From: DATLLJ01 sp035537875
GTDB lineage: Bacteria > Acidobacteriota > Vicinamibacteria > Vicinamibacterales > CAVVIG01
Direction of reading: 5' to 3'
Assembly (NCBI GenBank): GCA_035537875.1
Contig: DATLLJ010000024.1
Coordinates: 1-64,000 of the forward strand
DNA length: 64,000 nt
The notes beneath the pieces are model-generated. The model was given only the letters and a program-made list of their open reading frames with translations. It was not told the origin of the DNA and did not search any database. Below, in pieces: positions 40,769 through 49,083 of this stretch; positions within the stretch are counted from its first letter, which is position 1, and the number at the start of each line of letters is the position of its first letter. Made by a program: the position numbers and the translations under genes.

Positions 40769-41239
40769 TTACGTGTCCCGCAAGCGAAGTTCGACACGCT
40801 CGTGGGACAGGGTTGTCCCATCGACTTGCAGTCTGGCGACCGTGAGCGGAAGCGCGAACCGTCGCGGACCCGCACCGCCCGGATTCAGGAAGAGCACGCC
40901 ATCACGGTGCTCGGCGCTGAAGCGGTGCGAATGGCCGGATATCACGGCGGCATATCCTGCGGCTCTGGGGTCGAAATCGAGTTCCGAGACGTCGTGCAAC
41001 ACGTAGATTCGAACATCACCGGCACGGACGACCTCGCTCGGCGGCAACGATCGTCCCCATCGGTCGCTGTCGACGTTTCCACGCACGGCCATCGTCGGTG
41101 CGATGGCCCTCAGGTGATCGAGGACTTCCGGAGCGCCGACGTCACCAGCGTGAATGATCAGCTCGGAACCCCGCAGTGCTTCCACGGCCTCCGGGCGGAT
41201 GATTCCGTGCGTATCGGAGATCAGGCCCACGCGCGTCAT
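40769..41239 (-). CDS. YfcE/MJ0936-type metallophosphoesterase
   Basis: 156 aa, full length for the family. All metal motifs are visible: GLISDTHGIIRP (D-x-H), IIHAGDVGAPEVL (G-D), AVRGNVDSD (G-N), LHDVSE and ISGHSHRFSAEHRDG (G-H-x-H), followed by FLNPGGAGPRRF. These are small cytosolic phosphodiesterases using Mn or Ni. It lies 22 bp after the 41262-41753 gene on the same strand. Confidence 0.9.
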   Translation of the reverse strand: MTRVGLISDTHGIIRPEAVEALRGSELIIHAGDVGAPEVLDHLRAIAPTMAVRGNVDSDRWGRSLPPSEVVRAGDVRIYVLHDVSELDFDPRAAGYAAVISGHSHRFSAEHRDGVLFLNPGGAGPRRFALPLTVARLQVDGTTLSHERVELRLRDT

Positions 41240-41261
41240 GTTCGGCTGGACACTGGAACCC

Positions 41262-41753
41262 TTACCAGAACATGGTCGGGCCTTTGATCGCTCCGGTCAG
41301 GATGGCTGTCCGAAGGTCGTCAATTGTCGCCAGGCCGCCTGGCGCGGGACCGCCCCATTCGAGCCGAGTCATTGCCGGCGTCCAGTGAAACAGCGCCAGA
41401 TGCCAGGTATGGGCGGCGCCGCCACGCTCGTAGTAGACGAGGCAGTGATCGATCGAGCACCCCGCCGCGACCAGCCGACGGATCGGCAGCTTCGGATTGA
41501 CGATGGCGTCGGTAACCCGAAACTCGGCTCCGGGCTCGGCGATGTCGAGTGTCCGGCTACCGAACAGCGTCTGCAGCTCGTCGCGGACGCCGAGTGGCAG
41601 CCCTCTAACGGACGTGACAATCCCGAACCGCTCGTCCTTCACGTGTGCCTGCAGCGCCCCGGACAGCGTTACGGGTGCCGCCGCCTGGCTGCCGGACACC
41701 ACGGCCGAGCAAAGGCTCACGCCGATCGCGCAAAGAAGTCGTGTGCGACGCAT
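41262..41753 (-). CDS. Secreted protein of unknown function
   Basis: 163 aa with a signal peptide (LLCAIGVSLCSAVVSGSQAA). The mature part contains a Cys pair (AAGCSIDHCLVYYERGGAAH), then TWHLALFHWTPAMTRLEWGG. I know no named family. The two Cys five residues apart could form a disulfide. It shares a strand with the phosphoesterase 22 bp downstream and may be co-transcribed. Confidence 0.55.
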   Translation of the reverse strand: MRRTRLLCAIGVSLCSAVVSGSQAAAPVTLSGALQAHVKDERFGIVTSVRGLPLGVRDELQTLFGSRTLDIAEPGAEFRVTDAIVNPKLPIRRLVAAGCSIDHCLVYYERGGAAHTWHLALFHWTPAMTRLEWGGPAPGGLATIDDLRTAILTGAIKGPTMFW

Positions 41754-41979
41754 CCAGACTCCGGAAGCCCTCGCTCACACCATGGGCTGAGCCCTATTCT
41801 AATGGCGGAATCTCTCGAGGGGCTCGCCCCGCCCTGTCGCCGACGTAGCATCCGCTTCGACCAAAGAGCGAAGACGGTCGACGTCACCGGACTGAAATTG
41901 CGCTGATCGCGGGACAAAACTTCGCGTCCACGATTCTCTTGCTGGTGCGACTCAGTCGAGAACGGCATCCGGCCAGGTT

Positions 41980-44640
41980 CTATTCCGCCTTGAGCGCGGA
42001 GACCGGATCCGTCCGCATGGCGCGACGGGCCGGAATCAGGCAGGCGACCGCGGCGACCGCGGCGAGCAGTCCCAGCGCTGCAACGAAGGTGGCCGGGTCG
42101 GACGCCGTAACGCCGTACAGGAAGCCGCGCATGAGCCGCACGATGCCGGCGGCGCCGGCCAGGCCAAGGGCCACACCCGCGCCGATGAGCGTGAGGCTGC
42201 GGACCGCGACGAGCCGCAGCAGATCCGCGGGGGAAGCGCCGAGGGCCAGCCGAACGCCGAACTCCGGCACCTGCTGGTTCACGGCATACGACACCACGCC
42301 GTAGATGCCAATCGTCGCGAGCACGAGCGCGAGGAGGCCGAGAAACGACATCATCGACGTGGCGAACGCGCTGGTCAGCATGGCGTCCTTCACGAGCCGG
42401 CTCATCGGCTTCACGTGATACACCGGCTGCGACGCGTCGATGCCGGCGAGCGCCGCCAGGATCGACGGCGTCAGCGCCTCTGGATCGCCTGTCGTGCTGG
42501 CCGCGAGCATCATCATGGACTGCGGTGCCTGCTCGAACGGCAGGAAGATCTCCGGAGCTCGCCGTTCATCAATCTCGGAATGGCCGACATCGCCGACGAC
42601 GCCGATGATGGTGCGCCAGGGCGCGCCGTCGCCGAGGCCGAGCCGTATCCGGCGGCCGAGCGGATTGCGATCGCCGAAGGCCCGGCGGACCAGCGCCCGG
42701 TTGACGATCGCGACCAGCGCGGTCGTGCTGCGGTCGCGCGAATCGAAGGCGCGGCCGGCGTGCAGCGGGATCTCGAGCGCGGTGAAATAGCCGGGCGTCG
42801 CCACCCGGTAGTCGGCAGACGGTTCCTGGCCTGGCGCCGGCGGCGGCTCGCCGTCGATGGCGTAGCGGGTGTCGCCGTTGTAACCGCTGAACGGCAGCAC
42901 GTTGACGAACCCGGCCGAGCGCACGCCGGGCACTTGTCGCACTCCGGCGAGCGCCTCGTCGACGTACCGGCGGTACGACGCGGCATCCGGATAGCGATAG
43001 TCCGGCAGTGAGATCGTCATCGTCGCCACTTGGCCGGTGGCAAACCCCAGGTCGACCTGTTGCAGCTGCGCGAAGCTGCGCACGAGCAGCCCCGCGGCGA
43101 CCAGCATGACCAGCGAAACGGCGACTTCGGCGACGATGAGAGCGGCGCGGAGCCGGTGATGGCCGGGGCCGCCGGTCCCTCGGCTGCCTTGTTTCAGAGA
43201 ATCGTTCAAATCGAGTCTGCCCGCGCGCAGGGCGGGCGCCATGCCGAACAGCACGGTGCAGAGCACCACCAGGCCGATGGTGAATGCCAGGGTCGAGCCG
43301 TCGACGCCCAGGTCGAACACGTGCGGCACGGTGGTCCGGACCAGGTCTGGCAGGTTGGCCCGCAGCGCGCGAAGCGCCCAGAATGCCGCCACGAGCCCCG
43401 CCGCGGCTCCCATGAACGCCAGCAACAGGCTCTCGGTCAGCAGTTGGCGGACGATGCGGGCGCGGCCGGCGCCGAGCGCCGCGCGGACCGCCAGCTCTCG
43501 CCCGCGCGTGGTAGCGCGGGCGAGCAGCAGGTTCGCGATGTTCGCACAGACGAGGAACAGTATGAGGGCGACCGAGACCGCCAACACGATCAGCGCCGGA
43601 GTGACGATGTCGGTGTTGAGCCTGCTCATCTCGATGACGCGCGCCCCGACGCCACGGTTTGTATCCGGATAGTCGGCGGCGAGCCGATCCATGATGGCTC
43701 GCACTTCAGCCTGCGCCCGTTCGTAGCTCACGTCGTCCTTCAGCCGCGCGACGGCCACGACCCAGAGCGGCGAGCCCCGAGCGGCGGTACCCGGCGTCGT
43801 CTTCAGCGCCGTCCAGACTTCACCCTTGTAATTGAAGACCGGGAACTCGAACGTGCGGGGCATCACGCCTACGACGCTGTAGGTGCGTTCGTCCAGCCTA
43901 ATCGCGCTGCCGACAACGGCGGGGTCGGCGCCGAACCGTCGCTGCCAGAGCTGATAGCTCAACACCGCGGCGTCGGGCGCGTCCGGCGCCCCGTCGCCCG
44001 GTTCCAGCGTTCGACCGTAGAGGGGACGGGCGCCCAGCAAGTCGAACGTGGATGCGCCGACGCGATAGGCTTGCAGCCGTTCCGGGCGCTCCGTGCCGCC
44101 GCTGAGATTGGCGTCCCAGTATGCGTAGGCGGCGACCCCATCGAACGACGTGGCCTGCGCCCGGATGTCGTCCACATCGGCGAGCGGCAGGTTGAATCGC
44201 ATTTCCTGCGTGGTCTCGTTCCATCCGAGCACGAAGGCCACGCGGTCCGGATCCTGATAGCCGAGCGGCCGGAGCACGAGCACATTCAACAGGCTGAAGA
44301 TGGCGGCGTTGACACCGATGCCGAGTGCGAGACCCGTGACCGCGATGACCGTGAATCCCGGCGCCTTGCGCAGCTGGCGAATGGCGAACCGCACGTCCTG
44401 GCGCGCATCCTCGAACCATGTGGCGATGACGGCGTCGAGTGCGCGCTCCCGGTAGGCCAGCGGGTTGCCGAACCGCGTTTGGGCGCTTTGCCGCGCATGC
44501 TCCGCGGTCAAGCCTGCTCTCCGCCCTTCTTCCTCGATCAGCGCGAGGTGCGTGTCTAATTCCTGTCGAAGCTCGTCATCGATGCGCGACCGCCGCACGA
44601 CGTTCCAGAGCCGGCGGAGAGGTGACACGATTGCTTTCAC
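41980..44640 (-). CDS. ADOP-type ABC permease (MacB/FtsX-like, duplicated)
   Basis: 886 aa from GTG 44640, chosen because it overlaps the PadR stop by 4 bp (GTGA); a frame open to 44787 runs through PadR and is not used. The N-terminal cytoplasmic part (RIDDELRQELDTHLALIEEE, then FEDARQDVRFAIRQLRKAPG) is diagnostic of Acidobacteria duplicated orphan permeases. A MacB periplasmic domain, FtsX helices (VALILFLVCANIANLLLARA), a second MacB domain and final helices (FGVRLALGASPADLLRLVAV) follow. No ATPase is encoded beside it, as usual for the family. Probably a mechanotransmission-type efflux or envelope-stress component. Confidence 0.9.
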   Translation of the reverse strand: MKAIVSPLRRLWNVVRRSRIDDELRQELDTHLALIEEEGRRAGLTAEHARQSAQTRFGNPLAYRERALDAVIATWFEDARQDVRFAIRQLRKAPGFTVIAVTGLALGIGVNAAIFSLLNVLVLRPLGYQDPDRVAFVLGWNETTQEMRFNLPLADVDDIRAQATSFDGVAAYAYWDANLSGGTERPERLQAYRVGASTFDLLGARPLYGRTLEPGDGAPDAPDAAVLSYQLWQRRFGADPAVVGSAIRLDERTYSVVGVMPRTFEFPVFNYKGEVWTALKTTPGTAARGSPLWVVAVARLKDDVSYERAQAEVRAIMDRLAADYPDTNRGVGARVIEMSRLNTDIVTPALIVLAVSVALILFLVCANIANLLLARATTRGRELAVRAALGAGRARIVRQLLTESLLLAFMGAAAGLVAAFWALRALRANLPDLVRTTVPHVFDLGVDGSTLAFTIGLVVLCTVLFGMAPALRAGRLDLNDSLKQGSRGTGGPGHHRLRAALIVAEVAVSLVMLVAAGLLVRSFAQLQQVDLGFATGQVATMTISLPDYRYPDAASYRRYVDEALAGVRQVPGVRSAGFVNVLPFSGYNGDTRYAIDGEPPPAPGQEPSADYRVATPGYFTALEIPLHAGRAFDSRDRSTTALVAIVNRALVRRAFGDRNPLGRRIRLGLGDGAPWRTIIGVVGDVGHSEIDERRAPEIFLPFEQAPQSMMMLAASTTGDPEALTPSILAALAGIDASQPVYHVKPMSRLVKDAMLTSAFATSMMSFLGLLALVLATIGIYGVVSYAVNQQVPEFGVRLALGASPADLLRLVAVRSLTLIGAGVALGLAGAAGIVRLMRGFLYGVTASDPATFVAALGLLAAVAAVACLIPARRAMRTDPVSALKAE

Positions 44641-44972
44641 GCGAACCGCAAAGCTCTGCCGACTGCCTCGGTCAGCTCCAGCCAGCGCCGCTCTTCTGCC
44701 TCGAGCTGGCGTCGTCCCACGGGCGTAATCGTATAGAAGCGCGCCTTTCGGCCGGTATCCGTGGTTCCCCACTCGGCGCGAAGCCATTTCTCGTGGGTCA
44801 TGCGTTGCAGGGCCGGATACAGCGACCCCTCCTCGATTCGCAGGGAATCGTCGGTCGCGCGATGGATTCGCTGTGCGATGGCATAGCCATGCTGCGCTCC
44901 TGATCGAGCGAGGACGTTGAGAATCAGCAGGTCGAGCGTGCCTTGCAGCCGGTCATTCGCATGCTTGGGCAT
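44637..44972 (-). CDS. PadR-family transcriptional regulator of the ADOP permease
   Basis: 111 aa winged-helix protein: RLQGTLDLLILNVLARSGAQ, HGYAIAQRIHRATDDSLRIE, EGSLYPALQRMTHEKWLRAE, and the wing GRKARFYTITPVGRRQLEAE. Its length and sequence fit PadR regulators paired with ADOP permeases. The gene overlaps the permease start by 4 bp. A perfect 30-bp palindrome lies 2 bp upstream of its ATG, so autoregulation and ligand-dependent derepression of the pair are likely (inference). Confidence 0.9.
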   Translation of the reverse strand: MPKHANDRLQGTLDLLILNVLARSGAQHGYAIAQRIHRATDDSLRIEEGSLYPALQRMTHEKWLRAEWGTTDTGRKARFYTITPVGRRQLEAEERRWLELTEAVGRALRFA

Positions 44973-44974
44973 AT

Positions 44975-45004
44975 CTACAGCCAGCTATGTATAGCTGGCT
45001 GTAG
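44975..45004. promoter_or_regulatory. Perfect 30-bp palindrome, likely PadR operator
   Basis: Arms CTACAGCCAGCTAT and ATAGCTGGCTGTAG flank a GT centre with no mismatch. It ends 2 bp before the padR start codon on the minus strand, contains a TATACA -10-like hexamer at its centre, and leaves no space for a Shine-Dalgarno site. A TTGACA lies further upstream at 45027-45032. Confidence 0.8.
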
Positions 45005-45052
45005 TCTCGTCTGATTCACCAACAATTGTCAAGACGCGACTGGGCAGAAAGC

Positions 45053-45250
45053 TTATGTGAAGGCGAAGACGTGAGCATCGATCCGATGCATGAGGGCAAA
45101 TCGCTCCGGCGCGATGCTTCGGAGTAAGGCGTCGTGATCTCGATCAAAGGCCTCGACCTGCTCGGGACGAAGTGACGCGCCAACTCCGCGGAGCGCACGC
45201 ATTCGCCCACGCCACTCCTCGCGCGTGAACCAGATCGCCTCGTCGTTCGA
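45053..45250 (-). pseudogene. C-terminal fragment of a SAM-dependent methyltransferase
   Basis: One minus-strand frame reads EAIWFTREEWRGRMRALRGV, GASLRPEQVEAFDRDHDALL and RSIAPERFALMHRIDAHVFA before a stop at 45053-45055. This resembles the last 60 residues of class I methyltransferases whose C-terminus ends with ERF..xHRIDAH. The SAM-binding N-terminal three quarters are missing; the adjacent sequence is the hydrolase gene region. Confidence 0.5.
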
Positions 45251-45298
45251 TCGTCGTCAAAGCCCCTGGCGAAGAGCGATACGCCAGGGGCCTATCGA

Positions 45299-46813
45299 TC
45301 ACGGCTCGCGAACTTCGGCTTTCACTTTCTTGGCATCTGACTCGGTCAGCCACCGTTCCTTCATCAGCCGATCGATGGCCTCGTTGAACTTCGCAGTGTA
45401 TTTTGCAGAGGAACCGTACACTGTTTCCAGGCGTTGCCAACTGAACTCGTCCTTGTGACCGAGATTGCCGCACGTGCCCGGCCCCTGAGTGGACGCGAAG
45501 TACGTGGCTGTCGGAACGTCAAGATAGGGACTGCGGACCCCGCCAATGGCGTTTCCAAACTGATCGGTTGCCAGGGCGGCCTGGGGTGTTCCGCCGTTCT
45601 TGACCTCGATACGCGCGGCCTTCGGTGCTGGAATGCCGTCCCGCACCCAGCGGTCCAGATTGGCAAATGCCGCGTCCACCGTGTAGCGCATGACCGGAAA
45701 TTCCATGAGCGGAATTTCCGGCGTGCATTGCTCACCAAACGGCCAGAACGCCAGGAAGGGCTGGGTGCCCAGGGCCGTTTGCTCCTTCAACGACGGGATG
45801 TGCCGGTAAAACGCGGCATCGGCATGCGGCGCGCCAGCCACCTCGTACAGTCGATACGCGTCGCCGCGTTCATCGCTGTCGGCTCGACGCCGCTGATACG
45901 TGCCGAGCACGTCGGTCTGGGCGACGATCCGGATGACCGGAACGCCTGCGTTCCTGGTGATCTGCCTCGCATCGGTCGCCGCCGGGGCAGCCGCACACTG
46001 ATTGATGCGCGCGAGACCGGCGTACCGGTGGATGACGAAGCCGTCGTAGACGGGTCGGCCGTTCGCCAGCCTGGCGTGCGGGTGCACGGCCGTGACATAG
46101 GTCGGCAGCTCGCCGCCGTGCGACGTGGCGTAGAGCCGCTCGACGCGGAAGCCCGCGAGCGGAGCCCCGCCGCTTTTGAGCAGCGCCCCCACCTGACTGA
46201 TCATGTCCCACCGCAGACCCTCTTCCGAGCTCGATGCGGGGCGATCGGGTGCGCACGCGACGCCCGGCGCCGGGTTCGCGAACGACAACGGAGCGTACCG
46301 GGTCGCGTTGAACTGCTTCAGCGCGTCGACGGCGGCAGGCACGTACGTCAGCAGGACCCACGCATCCCCTTTCTCGAGGAAATGATCGTAGGAAAGCGAC
46401 CAGGTGAAACCCCAGTCATATCGGCGGGCGTTGTTCCCCATCTCGACGATCGCCGTGCCGCTGAACCTGGCGGGATCGGCGGGACGCCGGACGAGGATGC
46501 GCGTGGTGTAGGGCGCGTTCGGCATCTTGACCGTGAGACTGCCGTCCGCGTTCCAGTCGTAGACGTTCGCGGCGCCGCTGACGAAGAATTCCTCTTCGAC
46601 GTACCCACGCGCGGGGAGATCGACCACGTCCTGAAGCTTGGAGGCTGCCATCGACGGGTACGAATCGGCGGTCACGGGAATGGGACCGGTGACCTTGGGG
46701 ATTACCACCGGCGTGCCGCTGCGGCTTTCCTGCGCATCCATCGTGGCGGCACAGAAGAAGACGATTGCCGCCATCGGCGGGATCAACCAGTGTGGTGTCC
46801 GGGCACGAGACAT
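45299..46813 (-). CDS. Secreted alpha/beta hydrolase-domain protein (PF20091-like)
   Basis: 504 aa from ATG 46813 after GGAGAG, with a signal peptide (IPPMAAIVFFCAATMDA). Features of the large alpha/beta hydrolase group: VTGPIPVTADSYPSMAASKL, GYVEEEFFVSGAANVYDW, RILVRRPADPARFSGTAIVE, a nucleophile-elbow-like YATSHGGELPTYVTAVHPHA, and a late HADAAF that could supply the His. Proteins of this kind are common in soil bacteria and assumed to be esterases. The elbow is A-T-S-H-G rather than G-x-S-x-G. Probably transcribed with the amidohydrolase and PQQ dehydrogenase upstream. Confidence 0.75.
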   Translation of the reverse strand: MSRARTPHWLIPPMAAIVFFCAATMDAQESRSGTPVVIPKVTGPIPVTADSYPSMAASKLQDVVDLPARGYVEEEFFVSGAANVYDWNADGSLTVKMPNAPYTTRILVRRPADPARFSGTAIVEMGNNARRYDWGFTWSLSYDHFLEKGDAWVLLTYVPAAVDALKQFNATRYAPLSFANPAPGVACAPDRPASSSEEGLRWDMISQVGALLKSGGAPLAGFRVERLYATSHGGELPTYVTAVHPHARLANGRPVYDGFVIHRYAGLARINQCAAAPAATDARQITRNAGVPVIRIVAQTDVLGTYQRRRADSDERGDAYRLYEVAGAPHADAAFYRHIPSLKEQTALGTQPFLAFWPFGEQCTPEIPLMEFPVMRYTVDAAFANLDRWVRDGIPAPKAARIEVKNGGTPQAALATDQFGNAIGGVRSPYLDVPTATYFASTQGPGTCGNLGHKDEFSWQRLETVYGSSAKYTAKFNEAIDRLMKERWLTESDAKKVKAEVREP

Positions 46814-46856
46814 GTCTCTCCTCCAGGAATCTGGGCCCGAAGGCCACGTGTTCCTT

Positions 46857-47220
46857 CTAGGGCCGAATGACGGCACGCAGATACGTCAGGATCGACGCGA
46901 GTTCACCGTCAGTATAAGAGCCAATCACTGAAGAGTGCTGCCACGAGCTTCCATCCGTGAATGTCACCGATGCCGGAGCGGCCGTTCGCAGCACCGGCGG
47001 CGGGGTGGTCAAATCGTAGTAGATCGCCGACCTGCTCGCGTTGCTCACAAGCAGCGCGGGCATCGTTTCGCCCGCTGCCGAGGCGGTCACGACGCCTGGC
47101 GTCACCAGTTGCCGCGTCCGCACCTGTCGCGCCGCTCGAATCAGGCGCCTGCGACCGCGCCGGCGCAACGGCGACCAGCGCGGAGATCAATAGAGTCGCA
47201 ACAGGTCGCACCCGGCCCAA
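46857..47220 (-). pseudogene. Small PQQ-associated cytochrome-like protein, frameshifted and without heme site
   Basis: The N-terminal frame gives a signal peptide (VATLLISALVAVAPARSQAP). A second frame from about 47110 gives TRQLVTPGVVTASAAGETMP, ALLVSNASRSAIYYDLTTPP and DGSSWQHSSVIGSYTDGELA with SILTYLRAVIRP. The latter resembles the tail domain of quinoprotein-associated cytochromes, which ends in a 'SDxEL..ltYLR' helix. No CxxCH is present in either frame. It sits in the minus-strand run after the amidohydrolase. Confidence 0.5.
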
Positions 47221-47226
47221 GCCTCC

Positions 47227-47244
47227 AGCCTCTAACCTCCAGCC
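47227..47244 (+). repeat. 18-bp intergenic repeat, copy 1
   Basis: AGCCTCTAACCTCCAGCC, inside a run of related CCTCCAGCC units just after the amidohydrolase stop. The same 18 bp is at 49058-49075 in the next intergenic gap. Confidence 0.7.
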
Positions 47245-47260
47245 CCCAGCCTCTACTCCA

Positions 47261-49012
47261 TCACAGAAGTATCCATCCGTATCGCGTGAGCGTCGGCTCC
47301 ACGTCCAACGCGGCGTACTGGTCCTTGATCCTCGAGAGGTTGTCGGCCTTGAACGGGGGCAGCTCCAGAACCTTCTTCAGCTCGTTGGGGATGCGCTGTT
47401 CGTAGTCTTTGGGCACCGGCTTGAACTGTTCCTGCAGGTTGCCCGAGACGCCAATGCCGTACAGCCTGGCTGAATTGAGGCCGAGGATCTTGCGCTTCGC
47501 GTCTTGAGTGAGCTCCGGGTAGCCGTACTTCTTCCGCAGGTCCTCGGGGATCTGGAACCGCCAGAGCGCGTCGATCTGCCACTGCGGCGATCCGTACCAG
47601 ACAGAATCGGAGCCGAACACGATGCGGTCCGGACCCAGGAACTTCATCAGCTGTCCCATGATGTGGGCCGCGACCGTCGGAAACGTCACGATGGAAGATG
47701 CCCACGTCGTGCCGATTTCCGCATACGTGTTCCGGTACGGCGCCACCAGCTGCGCATACTCCGTCGTCCAACTGATATCGGGCACGCCGCCACGCAGCCG
47801 GCCGGACTTGACTTCGTCGAGCGCCTCGCCCATGAAGAACGGCGGCCGGATGCACGAGTGGTACGTGATGAAGTTGAGGTTCGGCCAGTCGCGGGCGGTT
47901 TTGGGTAGATCGGCGGGGTGACCGATTTCCGGCCGGACCGGCTCACCATTTGTCAGGCCCTTGTGGACGCAGATGTTGTTGAACCCGGGTTTCTGCCCCT
48001 TCAGTTTTGGATACGTGTTGTTGATGAGCTCAAAGGTCGGGTAGGCCACCGCTTCGTCGTCGTGGCGCCACTGCCGCATCGGACTCATCGGATCGGTGTC
48101 GATCTTCGCCGCATTCGAAATGTTGTAGCCCTTCCACGAGTCGGGTTTGTTCTGGTCGATCTGCTCCCGGATGAAGTCCAGATTGCCCCTGCCCACGTAG
48201 AGCAGACCGTGCGCCAGCATCCGCGGCGACCCCGAGATGTTGTTCACGAAGTCTCGCGCGGCCGCCGTCTGCGCGGCCGTCAGCATTTCGCCCGCCATCG
48301 CTTCCCGCGCGTTTCGCGGCGCTCGAGGCTTCTCCCCGTCAACGCTGACGACGCTCGCGGTGACGTTGCTCAAGAGCCCGACCGTCACCTGGCTGTCCAG
48401 ATAGACGTCCTTCATGAACTGCACGAGGAGGAAGTTGTCGGGTGTGTTCGGCAATCCAACGAGCGCCGGGTTCCAGACACCCCAGGCCTCGCCTCGCTCG
48501 TCCACAGCATTCGTGGGGTTGAATTGATTGGCCTTCCCTCCGGACGATGGGCCCTGGGACAGCGACCGCAGGCCCATTCCGACTGCTCCACGTGTGCCGC
48601 GCACGAAATGGAGCTGGTCGTCGAAGACAAAGAGGTCGCGGGGCGTCCCGGCCTGTGCGAAGGCAGCGGGCTCGAACATCTCGATTGGATCCACGTCGAA
48701 GAACCGACCGAAGACCTCGTTCATCGCCAGAAGCGCCGCGGCGGTGCCGCCGCTGCTCTTCAGGAATCGCCGCCGGCTCACACCCAGCTCTTTGCTGGCG
48801 AGCGCCGACAGTTCCTGGATCCGCGCCTCGACCTGTTTCTGCTTCTCGGTCTGCGGAACCGGCATGTATTCGCCGTTGGAGATCATGCGGGTCGGGATCG
48901 GCGACGGGATCGGTTCGCCTTCGTAGGCCCTCGCACACCTGGCGACCTGCTCCTCGTCCAGGAACCCGCGGTCGTCTTCCCACGAACGTCCTTCTTCATG
49001 CCATCTGGCCAT
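47261..49012 (-). CDS. Amidohydrolase_2-family protein with internal Tat motif
   Basis: 583 aa. A polar N-terminal 75-residue extension (MARWHEEGRSWEDDRGFLDE and onwards) precedes a twin-arginine-like motif SRRRFLKSSGGTAAALLAMN. The TIM-barrel amidohydrolase (PF04909) follows: FDDQLHFVRGT at the first metal site, NNICVHKGLTN, NFITYHSCIRPP and RIVFGSDSVWYGSPQWQIDA near the C-terminus, giving the later His and Asp ligands. The family includes decarboxylases and lactonases of aromatic breakdown. It lies 71 bp after the PQQ dehydrogenase gene on the same strand. Confidence 0.85.
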   Translation of the reverse strand: MARWHEEGRSWEDDRGFLDEEQVARCARAYEGEPIPSPIPTRMISNGEYMPVPQTEKQKQVEARIQELSALASKELGVSRRRFLKSSGGTAAALLAMNEVFGRFFDVDPIEMFEPAAFAQAGTPRDLFVFDDQLHFVRGTRGAVGMGLRSLSQGPSSGGKANQFNPTNAVDERGEAWGVWNPALVGLPNTPDNFLLVQFMKDVYLDSQVTVGLLSNVTASVVSVDGEKPRAPRNAREAMAGEMLTAAQTAAARDFVNNISGSPRMLAHGLLYVGRGNLDFIREQIDQNKPDSWKGYNISNAAKIDTDPMSPMRQWRHDDEAVAYPTFELINNTYPKLKGQKPGFNNICVHKGLTNGEPVRPEIGHPADLPKTARDWPNLNFITYHSCIRPPFFMGEALDEVKSGRLRGGVPDISWTTEYAQLVAPYRNTYAEIGTTWASSIVTFPTVAAHIMGQLMKFLGPDRIVFGSDSVWYGSPQWQIDALWRFQIPEDLRKKYGYPELTQDAKRKILGLNSARLYGIGVSGNLQEQFKPVPKDYEQRIPNELKKVLELPPFKADNLSRIKDQYAALDVEPTLTRYGWILL

Positions 49013-49057
49013 CGGCGTTTCCTCATGTGCCTTCGTAGCCCTGTCCCCTAACCTCTA

Positions 49058-49075
49058 GCCTCTAACCTCCAGCCT
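49058..49075 (+). repeat. 18-bp intergenic repeat, copy 2
   Basis: Identical to 47227-47244 and embedded in CCCTAACCTCTAGCCTCTAA-type units that fill the gap between the PQQ dehydrogenase and the amidohydrolase. Confidence 0.7.
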
Positions 49076-49083
49076 CTGCTCTG

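Noticed and set aside
43030..44559. A 509-codon plus-strand frame opposite the ADOP permease
   Set aside because: Composition is shadow-like and the opposite strand holds a full, motif-rich permease.
44641..44787. Upstream extension of the ADOP permease to ATG 44787
   Set aside because: It would run 147 bp inside padR; the GTGA overlap at 44637-44640 is the normal arrangement for this gene pair.
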